Assembly (NCBI RefSeq): GCF_000506985.1
Contig: NZ_KI650979.1
Location: forward strand, 1,736,710 to 1,800,709
Direction of reading: 5' to 3'
DNA from: Advenella kashmirensis W13003
GTDB lineage: Bacteria; Pseudomonadota; Gammaproteobacteria; Burkholderiales; Burkholderiaceae_B
Length of the DNA stretch: 64,000 nt
In this document: positions 44,383-53,541 of the stretch, piece by piece
How positions within the stretch are numbered: the stretch's first letter is position 1
Layout of the letters: every line of letters starts with the position of its first letter
The notes under the pieces: generated by a model
The model's database searches: none
What the model was told of the DNA's origin: nothing
The model's input: only the letters and a program-made list of their open reading frames with translations
Position numbers and translations under genes: made by a program

Positions 44383-45354
44383 ATGTCATATGTAATTGAA
44401 AAAACAGAATCGGATAACGCGGTCAGTGCAAGGGCGGTCGAGTCCGGGTTGACCGTAACGCCTCTGACTGCCCATATAGGCGCGCAGATCGACGGCGTTG
44501 ACTTGCGCTTTGACCTCACGGCCAGGCAGGTGGCGGCCATTCGTGCCGCGCTTTTGCAGTGGAAGGTGGTTTTCTTTCGGAATCAGTATCTCAGCCACGA
44601 ACAGCAGGTGGGTTTCAGCCGGCAATTCGGACAGCTGACGGTGGGTCATCCGGTTTTCGGGTATGTGGAGGGTCACCCCGAAATTTACTCGGTCGGACGC
44701 AACCGCAAGGCCAACCGGTTTGCAGGCCCGCGTCTGGTGCGCCCTTGGACTGGCTGGCATACGGATGTCACTGCCGCTGTCAATCCGCCGTTTGCCTCTA
44801 TTTTGCGTGGGGTGACGATTCCTCCATACTCCGGAGATACGCAATGGACCAATCTTGTCACGGCATATCGGGGATTGTCGCCTGCGCTCAGGACATTTGT
44901 CGACACGCTCACCGGCGAGCACCGGTTTACGCCGCCAGAGGGAGCACAGGCCAAATCGGATTTTGTAGATGATGTCAAAAGACGGCCGCTGGTTAGTCAT
45001 CACCCGCTGGTGCGGGTGCATCCCGAAACGGGTGAACGGGCACTGTATGTCAGCCCCTCATTTCTAAAGCATATTGTAGGGCTGGCACCACGCGAAAGCG
45101 AGCAGTTGCTGCAATTGTTGTTTGAACATGTGATTCGTCCGGAATATACGGTCAGATTCAAATGGGAACCCGGCTCAATTGCCTTCTGGGACAACCGCTC
45201 AACCGCCCATTTGCCGCCGGTCGATATTTTCGATACCGAGTTCGATCGGCAGCTTTATCGCACGACGCTGGTGGGCGATGTACCGGTTGGGGTCGACGGA
45301 CGGGAGTCTGTGGCCGTAGAGGGCGAGCCGGTACTGGCGCATGTTGCCGATTGA
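44383..45354 (+). CDS. TauD/TfdA family Fe(II)/2-oxoglutarate dioxygenase, copy 2
   Basis: The 323-residue paralogue of the gene at 40403 keeps every catalytic residue at the same numbering: His126 and Asp128 (GWHTDVT), His276 (STAHLPPVD), Arg289 and Arg293 (RQLYRTTLVGD). Substrate-pocket segments differ, for example EGHPEIYSVGRNRKANRF against GFPEIHTVSPDAYRKRYG. The two may therefore act on different sulfonates or sulfate esters delivered by the same transporter. It closes the island and is followed by a hairpin. Confidence 0.9.
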   Translation: MSYVIEKTESDNAVSARAVESGLTVTPLTAHIGAQIDGVDLRFDLTARQVAAIRAALLQWKVVFFRNQYLSHEQQVGFSRQFGQLTVGHPVFGYVEGHPEIYSVGRNRKANRFAGPRLVRPWTGWHTDVTAAVNPPFASILRGVTIPPYSGDTQWTNLVTAYRGLSPALRTFVDTLTGEHRFTPPEGAQAKSDFVDDVKRRPLVSHHPLVRVHPETGERALYVSPSFLKHIVGLAPRESEQLLQLLFEHVIRPEYTVRFKWEPGSIAFWDNRSTAHLPPVDIFDTEFDRQLYRTTLVGDVPVGVDGRESVAVEGEPVLAHVAD

Positions 45355-45378
45355 AGAAAAGGCCGCAAGTTGCGGCCT
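45355..45378 (-). terminator. Terminator between convergent dioxygenase and pirin genes
   Basis: AGGCCGCAA and its complement form a stem at 45359-45378. On the minus strand it is followed by TTTTCTT, so it suits the pirin gene. The same hairpin lies just after the dioxygenase stop and may serve both. Confidence 0.7.
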
Positions 45379-45488
45379 GTGAGCGCGGCTTTGTCGTGGC
45401 GTTGTGAGCGGCCGCTGATCTGTTTATCCACCATTCCGGCATATTGTCTCCTCGTGCCGGAACGGTGGCTTTTCGTTGTTGGCGAACC

Positions 45489-46196
45489 CTAAGCCTGCGC
45501 CGGCAAATCAAATACCAGCACTTCGGCATCACGGCCGTTTTCCAGCCGCACGCCTATTTCATCTGTGATTTTCAGGGCATCACCCGCCTGTAGCGCCAGT
45601 CCGTTGACCGTCACGCTGCCGGTGGCCACGTGCACGTAGCCAATCCGTCCCGCATCCAGCAGATGTTCAAGCGGCGCATCTCCATCAAGAATGCTGGCGT
45701 AGATACGTGCATTCTGGTGGATCAACACGGAACCGTCGGTGCCGTCAGCAGAGGCGATAAGCCGCAGGCGACCCTTTTTTTCATCGCGGGTGAAGTGCTT
45801 TTCTTCATAGCCTGGAGGCAGACCCTCTCTGCATGGTTCTATCCAGATCTGTAAAAAGTGCACGCCTTCTTCCGAAGAGCCGTTATATTCACTGTGCATG
45901 ACGCCAGTGCCGGCACTCATGCGCTGCACATCGCCGTAGCCGATGACAGAGCCGTTGCCCATGCTGTCAGAATGCGCAAGTTTGCCCTCTAGCACATATG
46001 AAATAATCTCCATATCGCGATGACCATGCTTGCCGAAACCACGCCCGGGTTCTACACGATCTTCGTTAATGACAAGCAAGGGACCAAAGCCCGAATGGGC
46101 CGGATCATGATAGCCGCCAAAGGAAAAGGAATGGCGGGAACTGAGCCAGCCATGCTCGGCTACGCCGCGTTCTTCGTTTTTTCTGATTTTCAGCAT
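45489..46196 (-). CDS. Pirin family protein
   Basis: The 235-residue bicupin has the pirin core: SFSFGGYHDPAHSGFGPLLV, GFGKHGHRDMEIISYVLEGK, then SAGTGVMHSEYN. Metal-binding His residues in GKHGHRDME and MHSE are present. Bacterial pirins include quercetin 2,3-dioxygenases and metabolic regulators. The Met at 46196 gives the usual N terminus. It is divergent from a LysR gene, its likely regulator. Confidence 0.92.
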   Translation of the reverse strand: MLKIRKNEERGVAEHGWLSSRHSFSFGGYHDPAHSGFGPLLVINEDRVEPGRGFGKHGHRDMEIISYVLEGKLAHSDSMGNGSVIGYGDVQRMSAGTGVMHSEYNGSSEEGVHFLQIWIEPCREGLPPGYEEKHFTRDEKKGRLRLIASADGTDGSVLIHQNARIYASILDGDAPLEHLLDAGRIGYVHVATGSVTVNGLALQAGDALKITDEIGVRLENGRDAEVLVFDLPAQA

Positions 46197-46346
46197 TTTG
46201 CGTATGTCCTGATAAAAAGTTGAAGCGATTCGGGGCGGCCTCTGATCGGGCTGCAAGCGGTTGCAGCCATCTGCACGCCGTCTGTCGTTGTATCGCTGAT
46301 ATAAATATTGTATGGGGTATAGTACGAATTCTGTAGAGCGAAATTC

Positions 46347-46360
46347 GGAATAGTTATTCC
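46347..46360. promoter_or_regulatory. Palindrome in the pirin-LysR intergenic region
   Basis: GGAATA-GT-TATTCC is a perfect inverted repeat, 26 bases before the LysR start. It is a candidate LysR binding site controlling both genes. Confidence 0.4.
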
Positions 46361-46385
46361 TTAAACTGGAACAATCACGACCACC

Positions 46386-47306
46386 ATGTCACTGAATGCA
46401 AATGATCTGATTCTTTTTGCGCAAGTTATGGATGCGGGCAGTTTTTCTGCGGCAGCCGAGCGCACGGGTCTGCCCAAATCTACCCTGTCGCGACGGATCA
46501 GTGGGCTGGAAACCGAACTGGGGGAAAGACTCATTACGCGAAGCACGCGCAAGTTGATGATCACCGATTTCGGCCAGGAAGTGCTGGAACATGCCCAGAG
46601 ACTGGTCGATGAAACGGAATGCACGGCTGCCTTTGCGCGAGACAGGCAGGCGACGCCTCAGGGCACACTGCGCATCTCTTTGCCGTCCGACTTTTTTGAG
46701 CAGGTCATTGCTGATTTCGTACAGCACTTCTCGATATTGCACCCCAAGGTCAGGCTGGAGATGGATCTGTCGGCCAGAAGGGTTGATCTGCTGGCCGAGC
46801 GGTTCGATGTTGCGATCCGCGTGGCCTCCACATTGCCCGACGACAATACCCTGGTCGCACGTCGTCTGGCGGCCATCGTCACGTCTCTTTACGCCAGCCC
46901 AGCCTACGTCAGCCAATATGGAGAACCGGCCGATCCGTCTGATCTGAAAAATCATCACGGCTTGATGCTGATGAATAGCGTGGGCGAAAGCCGGCCCTGG
47001 CGGCTGACGCGAGGCAACGATTTCTGGGAAGGTTACCCGGCCCGTGCTTTCAGTTCGAACTCATTGGGATTGCATCGGGCTATCGTGCTAAAGGGCATGG
47101 GCATCGGCGGGTTGCCGCAGCCCATGGTGGCATCCGCCGTGAAAGAGGGTTTGCTGGTTCCGGTTTTGCCGGAATGGCATTCACGCGAGGCCATTGTCTG
47201 GTGTGTGACACCGGGCCGTCGTCTGCTCTCGCCTGCAACGCGCGCATTTATTGAGGTGTTCAGCGAGGTCATGCAAAAGAGCGAGGCGTTCAAACATACG
47301 CGGTAG
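46386..47306 (+). CDS. LysR family transcriptional regulator
   Basis: The 306-residue protein has the LysR helix-turn-helix (FSAAAERTGLPKSTLSRRIS, about residues 19-38, then ELGERLITRSTRKL) and a C-terminal effector domain (TLRISLPSDFFEQV onward). The divergent pirin gene 189 bases away is the most likely target. In other proteobacteria similar regulators control pirin or quinone-response genes. The effector is unknown. Confidence 0.92.
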   Translation: MSLNANDLILFAQVMDAGSFSAAAERTGLPKSTLSRRISGLETELGERLITRSTRKLMITDFGQEVLEHAQRLVDETECTAAFARDRQATPQGTLRISLPSDFFEQVIADFVQHFSILHPKVRLEMDLSARRVDLLAERFDVAIRVASTLPDDNTLVARRLAAIVTSLYASPAYVSQYGEPADPSDLKNHHGLMLMNSVGESRPWRLTRGNDFWEGYPARAFSSNSLGLHRAIVLKGMGIGGLPQPMVASAVKEGLLVPVLPEWHSREAIVWCVTPGRRLLSPATRAFIEVFSEVMQKSEAFKHTR

Positions 47307-47343
47307 CCTTGCTTAACAGGTATTATCAATATCCCAATTGAAA

Positions 47344-47370
47344 AAACCACATCCGCAATGGATGTGGTTT
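47344..47370 (+). terminator. Hairpin after the LysR gene
   Basis: AAACCACATCC and GGATGTGGTTT form an 11-bp stem with loop GCAAT. The A-rich lead on the plus strand would become a T run on the minus strand, so it can end transcription from either side. Confidence 0.75.
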
Positions 47371-47422
47371 GATGATACTCGTGATATCCAGGCGGGGACG
47401 CGCCGCGCCCCGTATCCAATGC

Positions 47423-47698
47423 TTAGTTCAGATAGTCCTGCTCATCAGGATTGGCAGCGCGATAGGCGGCCAGTTCGTTCATCACATCGGCGTGGCTTTT
47501 GGTGCTGCGCACAATGATTTTTGGATAGCTCGCATCAGTGGTGTTGCTTTGATCAGCGACGATATCCTGTTGTACAGGGCTGACAAAATTAGTAACGTCC
47601 GGATAGGCAGTGTCGGAAAACTCATACGCATCGGATGCATGGGCAGCACCGGCAACAAAAGCGGCGCCAAAAAGAAGGGAAGCAAGTACGTTTTTCAT
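47423..47698 (-). CDS. Small secreted protein, DUF4148-like
   Basis: The 91-residue protein has a signal peptide (MKNVLASLLFGAAFVAGAAH, cut after HAS) and a short acidic mature part ending DVMNELAAYRAANPDEQDYL. This layout resembles DUF4148 proteins, numerous in Burkholderiales with unknown role. The start directly precedes the signal peptide. Confidence 0.7.
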   Translation of the reverse strand: MKNVLASLLFGAAFVAGAAHASDAYEFSDTAYPDVTNFVSPVQQDIVADQSNTTDASYPKIIVRSTKSHADVMNELAAYRAANPDEQDYLN

Positions 47699-48182
47699 GA
47701 TTGTGTAACTCCATAAATGATCGGTTGAAATCCGCGGAGGGTGTTCGGGTTTGAAACACGTCGCTGGTTTCAGTGAGTTCATTATGGGCTTTTAAAATCG
47801 ATAGAAAAATACTTATTACAGAATTATTAATTCCATATATGGAACAATCAGCTATTTTTAAGGAAGATTTATTTTAACTATTTCCATATTTGATACAAAC
47901 TATCGACCCGACCAAGAATATACAGGATTTGACGCCGTTTTACCACTGGCAACTTCGTTGTCGACCAAGGGATATCCCGAGGTATTGAGTGCTTGACAGG
48001 CCAAAATATTGAATAGCATACTACGATCTTACTTATCAGATGTCCTACAATAACTAGCATTTCATCGTCTATATGAAGTTTGAGACGATGGCATTCAACT
48101 TATTTATATGTATAAGATGTCATACAACATTGGAAGGACACTATGAAGCTGATTTCTGCCCTGCCCATATGGAAGTCTTGCC
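47699..48182. other. AT-rich intergenic region upstream of the SMP-30 gene
   Basis: No gene is supported in these 484 bases. An imperfect direct repeat, AGATGTCCTACAATA and AGATGTCATACAACA, ends near 48050 and 48130. An 8-bp inverted repeat CATCGTCT/AGACGATG lies at 48063-48090. These look like operator sites for the downstream SMP-30/TRAP genes. Confidence 0.45.
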
Positions 48183-49070
48183 ATGAATGAACATCGGGTC
48201 GAGCGCCTTGGCAATATGATCTGCGCAGTAGGAGAAAGCCCCGTATGGCATGGTCCTGAACAGGCGCTTTACTGGACGGATATACCTGCAAAAAAACTCT
48301 GGCGCTATGAAACCGAAAGCGGTATCGCAAGTCAGTGGGATCTGCCGGAAATGGCTGGCTGTATTGCAATGCAGCACGATGGCGGCTGGTTGGCTGCGAT
48401 GGAAACGGGAATTTTTGCCATGCCGACATTGACGGCAGGGCAGACTCCTGCAGTGCAACGTATGACAACCGTGATGCATGCGCGCGCAGGAATGCGCTTT
48501 AATGACGGGCGCTGTGATCGGCAGGGTCGTTTCTGGGCCGGTACCATGTTGATGGACATGACTGAAGGCGCAAGTGCCGGTCAGTTGTATCGCTATGCGG
48601 TCGGAGAATTCAGCGTTCCGATTCCCGATTCACTGATTGTGCCCAATGGCATGGCGTTCAGTCCGGACGGGCGCACGATGTATTTATCCGACTCGCATCC
48701 TTCGCGCAAAACAGTGTGGCGGTACGACTACGATCCCGACACGGGCATTCCTGCCAACCGTCGCACTTTCATCGCAGCTTTACCGGCGGGGCGCCCTGAT
48801 GGTGCTGCGGTGGACCAGGATGGCTGCTACTGGATTTGCGGTAACGAGGCAGGCACGATTTACCGTTATACCCCCGATGGCAGGCTGGATCGCAGCCTGT
48901 CTGTGCCGGTTCCGCGCATCGCCATGTGTGCGTTTGGCGGGAGAAATCTTGACACGCTTTTTGTGACATCCATACGTGGGGCAGGCGCGGGCCCCGATGC
49001 GCTGGATGGCGCGATCTTTGCCCTGCGGCCAGGTACGTGCGGACTGGAGGAACCCGCCTGTCGCGCTTAG
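48183..49070 (+). CDS. SMP-30/gluconolactonase family protein
   Basis: The 295-residue six-bladed propeller enzyme likely hydrolyses a sugar-acid lactone. Metal-binding residues are visible as Glu18 (VGESPVWH), Asn in [12 protein letters not shown] and Asp in [12 protein letters not shown], with [19 protein letters not shown] in between. There is no signal peptide. It is followed by a TRAP transporter operon, so lactone hydrolysis and sugar-acid uptake may be linked. Confidence 0.9.
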   Translation: MNEHRVERLGNMICAVGESPVWHGPEQALYWTDIPAKKLWRYETESGIASQWDLPEMAGCIAMQHDGGWLAAMETGIFAMPTLTAGQTPAVQRMTTVMHARAGMRFNDGRCDRQGRFWAGTMLMDMTEGASAGQLYRYAVGEFSVPIPDSLIVPNGMAFSPDGRTMYLSDSHPSRKTVWRYDYDPDTGIPANRRTFIAALPAGRPDGAAVDQDGCYWICGNEAGTIYRYTPDGRLDRSLSVPVPRIAMCAFGGRNLDTLFVTSIRGAGAGPDALDGAIFALRPGTCGLEEPACRA

Positions 49071-49192
49071 CCATGGCGGCCAGTTGTATCCATGGTGGTT
49101 TCGTCTGGTGCGCATGCATTGCCGCCAGCAGGTTTTATCACGCTTTTATTACCAACAACAATACCTATCCCTATCCTTATTGGAGGAAGACA

Positions 49193-50176
49193 ATGCAACC
49201 CATCTCTCGCTGTTTCGGTCAGATCGTGACCGTCACCGTCCTTGCCCTTGCAGGCATGGCTGCCGCTCAGGCGCTTGAACTGCGTTCGGCCGACATTCAT
49301 CCCAAGGATTATCCCACTGTGAAAGCGGTGGAGTACATGGGCGATGTGCTTAAGAAAAAAAGCGACGGGCGTATCACCGTCAAGGTGTTTTCAGGCAGTG
49401 CCCTGGGCAGCGAGGACGACTCGATTGAACAGGTCAAACTGGGTGCCCTGGCAATGGCGCGGGTCAGCAGTGCTGCCATGCATAACATTTGTGAAACCAC
49501 GCGCGTACCTTCGCTACCGTTTTTGTTTCGCTCGGTCGAGCATCAGCACAAGGTCCTGGACAGCGATATTGGAAAACAGATCCTGAAGTCCTGCGAAGAC
49601 GCCGGTTTTGTGGGGCTGGCGTGGTATGACAGCGGTGCTCGTTCCATGTACACAAAAAACAAACCGGTCAAAAGCGTGGCCGATGTAAAGGGCATGAAAA
49701 TCCGCGTCCAGCAATCCGATTTATCAGTCGCGATGGTGGAGGCAATTGGGGCCAATGCAACACCCATGCCCATGGGCGAAGTCTATACTGCGCTCAAGAC
49801 CGGTCTGGTGGACGCCGCAGAAAACAATTTTCCCAGCTATGACAGTGGGCATCATTTCGAAGTGGCAAAGTATTTCTCGCTGACCGAGCACACCATGACA
49901 CCCGAAATACTGGTGTTCTCCAAACGGCAGTGGGACAAGCTGCCCGAAGCAGACCAGAAGCTGATCCGCGAAGCAGCACAGGAGTCAGTTCCCTATATGC
50001 GCAAGTTATGGGCGGAACGTGAGCTTAAATCACGTGCCGTGGTCGAGAAGGGCGGCGCGCAAGTGATCGAGCCGGACAAGGCTTCGTTCCAGGCGGTAAT
50101 GAAGCCGGTATACGACCGTTTCGTGACCACGCCTGAAATGAAAGATCTGGTTGCCCGCATCCAGGCGGTGAAATAG
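49193..50176 (+). CDS. dctP: TRAP transporter binding protein, DctP type
   Basis: The 327-residue protein has a signal peptide (residues 1-25, ending AAAQA) and the DctP fold, with the carboxylate-binding Arg in [14 protein letters not shown]-type context (about residue 165). [20 protein letters not shown] is characteristic. TTGGAGGAAG precedes the ATG. DctQ and DctM follow directly. The ligand is probably a sugar acid, judged from the lactonase upstream. Confidence 0.93.
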   Translation: MQPISRCFGQIVTVTVLALAGMAAAQALELRSADIHPKDYPTVKAVEYMGDVLKKKSDGRITVKVFSGSALGSEDDSIEQVKLGALAMARVSSAAMHNICETTRVPSLPFLFRSVEHQHKVLDSDIGKQILKSCEDAGFVGLAWYDSGARSMYTKNKPVKSVADVKGMKIRVQQSDLSVAMVEAIGANATPMPMGEVYTALKTGLVDAAENNFPSYDSGHHFEVAKYFSLTEHTMTPEILVFSKRQWDKLPEADQKLIREAAQESVPYMRKLWAERELKSRAVVEKGGAQVIEPDKASFQAVMKPVYDRFVTTPEMKDLVARIQAVK

Positions 50177-50184
50177 GAGTGACG

Positions 50185-50757
50185 ATGACAGCACAACTGA
50201 TCGAATCCAAAACGGTCAACGATGTTCAGGCGGAGAGGCCCGGTTGTGGCAGCGCCTCTCCGCTTGATCTCTTTACCTGCACCTGCGCACGGCTTGCCCG
50301 TGTGTGCATGATGCTCAGTGTCATCGGTCTGGTCTGCCTGATCGCGGCGGTAGCGTTCCAGGTCTTCGGGCGTCATGTCCTGAACAGCACGCCGACCTGG
50401 GCTGAAAGCCTGTCGCTGCTTCTGGTGCTGTTCGTGACCATGATGGGGGCGGCTGTCGGCGTGAGGGATGCCGGCCATATCGGCTTTGAGTCCCTGGCCG
50501 ATCTGCTTTCACCTCCGGCCAAGCGGCGCCTGTGCCTGGTTGTGCACGCACTGGTGCTCCTGTTCGGCGCAATGATGGCATGGTACTGCGGCGAACTTGC
50601 CGTTTCGGTGCATGCAGTAAAAATTCCCAACCTGGGCCTGTCCGAAGCATGGAAATATGTTCCGGCGCTGCTCTCGGGCGTGCTGATTGTTCTGTTTTCG
50701 CTTGAACATATCATCGCGACGTATCGCAATCAAAAGGTGGTGCTCGCATGGCTTTGA
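50185..50757 (+). CDS. dctQ: TRAP transporter small permease, DctQ type
   Basis: The 190-residue membrane protein has four helices and the DctQ motif WAESLSLLLVLFVTMMGAAV followed by RDAGHIGFESL. AGGAG lies five bases before the ATG at 50185. It overlaps dctM by 10 bases. The first 35 residues are soluble and not typical of the family. Confidence 0.9.
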   Translation: MTAQLIESKTVNDVQAERPGCGSASPLDLFTCTCARLARVCMMLSVIGLVCLIAAVAFQVFGRHVLNSTPTWAESLSLLLVLFVTMMGAAVGVRDAGHIGFESLADLLSPPAKRRLCLVVHALVLLFGAMMAWYCGELAVSVHAVKIPNLGLSEAWKYVPALLSGVLIVLFSLEHIIATYRNQKVVLAWL

Positions 50758-52031
50758 CACTTTTATCCTTGTCTTTCATGGGCTTCCTGATCATCGGCGT
50801 ACCGGTGGCCTTTGCCATCGGCCTGGCCTCTATTGCCACGATCGCTTTTGAAGACCTGCCCATTGCGGTTGCATTTCAGCAGATGACTTCAGGCATGAAC
50901 GCGTTTTCGTTCCTGGCCATCCCGTTTTTCATCTTCACCGGCGAACTCATGCTGTATGGTGGCATCGCCGATCGTATCGTCAATTTCGCCAAATCGATGG
51001 TAGGTCATGTGCGCGGTGGCCTGGGTATGTCAAATGTGGTTGCCTGCACGCTTTTTGGCGGGGTTTCAGGTTCGCCGGTAGCCGATGTGTCCGCCATGGG
51101 GTCGGTCATGATTCCCATGATGAAGCGCGAGGGCTACCACGCAGATTATGCCGTCAACGTCACCACGCATGCGGCGCTGGTAGGCGCCCTCATGCCTACC
51201 AGTCACAATATTATTATTTATACCCTGGCCGCTGGCGGCAAAGTGTCGATTGCGGCCCTGATTGCCGCAGGCATTGTACCTGCCGTGATCCTGACGCTGT
51301 GCAATTTGCTGGCCGCCTACCTGGTGGCGCGCAAGCGCGGTTACCCTGCCGGCACCTTTCCTGGCTGGCAGATCGTGTTCAGTTCCATGGTGGCAGCCAT
51401 ACCCGGCATGTTTGTGATTGTGCTGATTATTGCCGGGATCCTGAGCGGCGTGTTCACTGCCACCGAGTCGGCTGCCATTGCCGTGCTCTATTCGCTGCTG
51501 CTGACTGGTCTCGTCTATCGTTCCCTGACCATGCAACAGTTTGTCCGCGCCGCGGCCAAAGCGGTGAAAACAACAGGCGTGGTGCTGTTGCTGATCGGCA
51601 TTTCGGCTACGTTCGGCTACCTGATCGGATTTTATGGCGTGGCTGAAAAAACCGGTGAGCTGATGGCCTCCATATCCACCAGTCCCTGGGCGATTTTTCT
51701 GATGGTAAACCTGTCGCTGTTTGTATTGGGCACCTTCCTGGACATGGCGGCCACCATTCTGATCTGCACGCCGATCTTCCTGCCGATTTGCATGCAGTAT
51801 GGCATGGGACCAGTGCAATTCGGTATCGTCATGCTGCTCAACTGTGCCCTGGGCCTGAACACCCCGCCGGTAGGGACTACGCAATTTGTGGGCTGCGCCA
51901 TCGGGCAGGTTTCGGTAGGCACCGTTATGCGTACCATCTGGCCGTTCTATGGCGCATTGATTCTGGCGCTGGCGCTGGTGACTTACGTGCCGGCGTTTTC
52001 GCTATGGTTGCCGGAGCTTTTGATGAAGTAA
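50748..52031 (+). CDS. dctM: TRAP transporter large permease, DctM type
   Basis: The 427-residue membrane protein has about eleven to twelve helices with DctM motifs FFIFTGELMLYGGIADRIVN, GGVSGSPVADVSAMGSVMIP and LNTPPVGTTQFVGCAIGQ. It forms the sodium-coupled channel of the TRAP system. The operon ends in a terminator 12 bases later. Confidence 0.94.
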   Translation: MALTLLSLSFMGFLIIGVPVAFAIGLASIATIAFEDLPIAVAFQQMTSGMNAFSFLAIPFFIFTGELMLYGGIADRIVNFAKSMVGHVRGGLGMSNVVACTLFGGVSGSPVADVSAMGSVMIPMMKREGYHADYAVNVTTHAALVGALMPTSHNIIIYTLAAGGKVSIAALIAAGIVPAVILTLCNLLAAYLVARKRGYPAGTFPGWQIVFSSMVAAIPGMFVIVLIIAGILSGVFTATESAAIAVLYSLLLTGLVYRSLTMQQFVRAAAKAVKTTGVVLLLIGISATFGYLIGFYGVAEKTGELMASISTSPWAIFLMVNLSLFVLGTFLDMAATILICTPIFLPICMQYGMGPVQFGIVMLLNCALGLNTPPVGTTQFVGCAIGQVSVGTVMRTIWPFYGALILALALVTYVPAFSLWLPELLMK

Positions 52032-52043
52032 AGCCTGAAGCAA

Positions 52044-52083
52044 AGAGACGGGCAGCCGCAAGCGCTACCCGTCTCTTTTTTAA
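52044..52083 (+). terminator. Intrinsic terminator of the TRAP operon
   Basis: AGAGACGGG and CCCGTCTCT form a 9-bp stem followed by six T. It follows dctM and precedes a convergent gene. Confidence 0.9.
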
Positions 52084-52164
52084 AAATTGCTTCCATGGCA
52101 TGGATATCAGGTGCGCCGCTCAATTTGAGTATCGCGCCGCTCCTCTATCGGCCATTGCGACCCA

Positions 52165-53496
52165 TTAGCGTTTATGTCCCGACGAAATACCCATAGCAAA
52201 GGCCGGCGTCGTCCGGCTTTTGTATTGATAGTCTACCGGTCTTTCCGCAATTTCGCGTACGGTGCGGTTAGGATCGATCATCAGAGCCGCGATGGCACCC
52301 ACCAGCAGCAGGCCACCGGAGATCAGAAATGGCAGCGTATAACTGCCTGTCGTCTGGATCAGGAAACCAAAAACCACAGGTGAAATCGCCCCGGCCAGTC
52401 CGAAACCAGAATTCATCATCCCGCCAGCGGTACCGGCGTATTTTCCGGCAATATCCATGGGCAGGCTCCAAAGGACCGGATTGGTTAATTCCAGGAAGAA
52501 AAAACACGCGGAAATAAGCACAATGGCAATCAGCGGATCGCGAATGAATATCATCGGCATGATACACAGGAATGCCAGGAACAGGCCAAGCGACAACACT
52601 GACACGCGGGCAAAACGCAGGCGCTTGGTGCGGATGTACAGCTTGTCCGAAATCACGCCACCAAGCGTATCGCCAATGACCCCGGCAAGCAGGGGCAGCG
52701 TGGTAAATAGGGCCATTGCCTTCAGGTCAAACCCCCTGTCGTCTTTCAGGTACGAGGGCAGCCAGGTTAAAAATACCCACAACGACCAGCCGTAGCAAAA
52801 ATCCACAAATGTCACCAGCCACATCTTGCTGATCATGTCCTTCCATGGCGTTTTGCCGGATGCCTTGTTTTTGCGCGCCGGTTCACCGATTTCCTCGATT
52901 TCGGCAGGCGTGATGGTTTTGTGCTGATGGGGGGTATCCGTGAATAACAGCAGATAGGCCAGGCTCCACAAAAGGCTGATGACGCCCAGCACGATGAATG
53001 CTTCACGCCAGCCTGCGTAGTAGACGATAGCCAGTACGATGGGCGGCGTGATGGCGCCGCCCAGCCGGGAAAAGCTATGCGTAATACCCTGGGCAAAGCC
53101 GCGTGAAGATTTGGGCATCCACGAGGTCATTGCGCGCGTCGCTGTCGGGAAGGCGCCTCCTTCGCCCACACCAAGCAGTACCCGCATAATCACAAGCGTG
53201 ATCAAGCCGCCGATAAATCCGGTCAGCAATGTTGCCAGTCCCCAGATCAGAGACAGGATCAACAGAATTTTTTTGGGTCCGAACCGGTCGGCCAGCCATC
53301 CCCCCAATATTTGCATCACCAGGTAGGGATAGGCAAATGCGGAAAAGATGAACCCGAGTTCGGTTGGTGAAAGATTGAACTCTTTTGCAATAAACGGTGC
53401 TGCGACAGCGATATTGACCCGGTCTACATAAGCGATGAAATACATTGCGCAAAGCAGGCCCAGTATCATATGTCTGGTTTTTATATTCCTGATCAT
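52165..53496 (-). CDS. sauU: MFS transporter, probable sulfoacetate permease
   Basis: The 443-residue 12-helix protein belongs to the anion:cation symporter group of the major facilitator family, with FIAYVDRVNIAVAAPFIAKE and the loop GGWLADRFGPKKI. Its position after sauS and sauT matches SauU of Cupriavidus necator, reported as the sulfoacetate importer. GGGAGACAAC precedes the ATG. The substrate rests on synteny. A hexuronate or tartrate carrier is an alternative by sequence alone. Confidence 0.78.
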   Translation of the reverse strand: MIRNIKTRHMILGLLCAMYFIAYVDRVNIAVAAPFIAKEFNLSPTELGFIFSAFAYPYLVMQILGGWLADRFGPKKILLILSLIWGLATLLTGFIGGLITLVIMRVLLGVGEGGAFPTATRAMTSWMPKSSRGFAQGITHSFSRLGGAITPPIVLAIVYYAGWREAFIVLGVISLLWSLAYLLLFTDTPHQHKTITPAEIEEIGEPARKNKASGKTPWKDMISKMWLVTFVDFCYGWSLWVFLTWLPSYLKDDRGFDLKAMALFTTLPLLAGVIGDTLGGVISDKLYIRTKRLRFARVSVLSLGLFLAFLCIMPMIFIRDPLIAIVLISACFFFLELTNPVLWSLPMDIAGKYAGTAGGMMNSGFGLAGAISPVVFGFLIQTTGSYTLPFLISGGLLLVGAIAALMIDPNRTVREIAERPVDYQYKSRTTPAFAMGISSGHKR

Positions 53497-53541
53497 GTTG
53501 TCTCCCTAATGGTTATGTCATGATGATGATGTCGGCAATTT

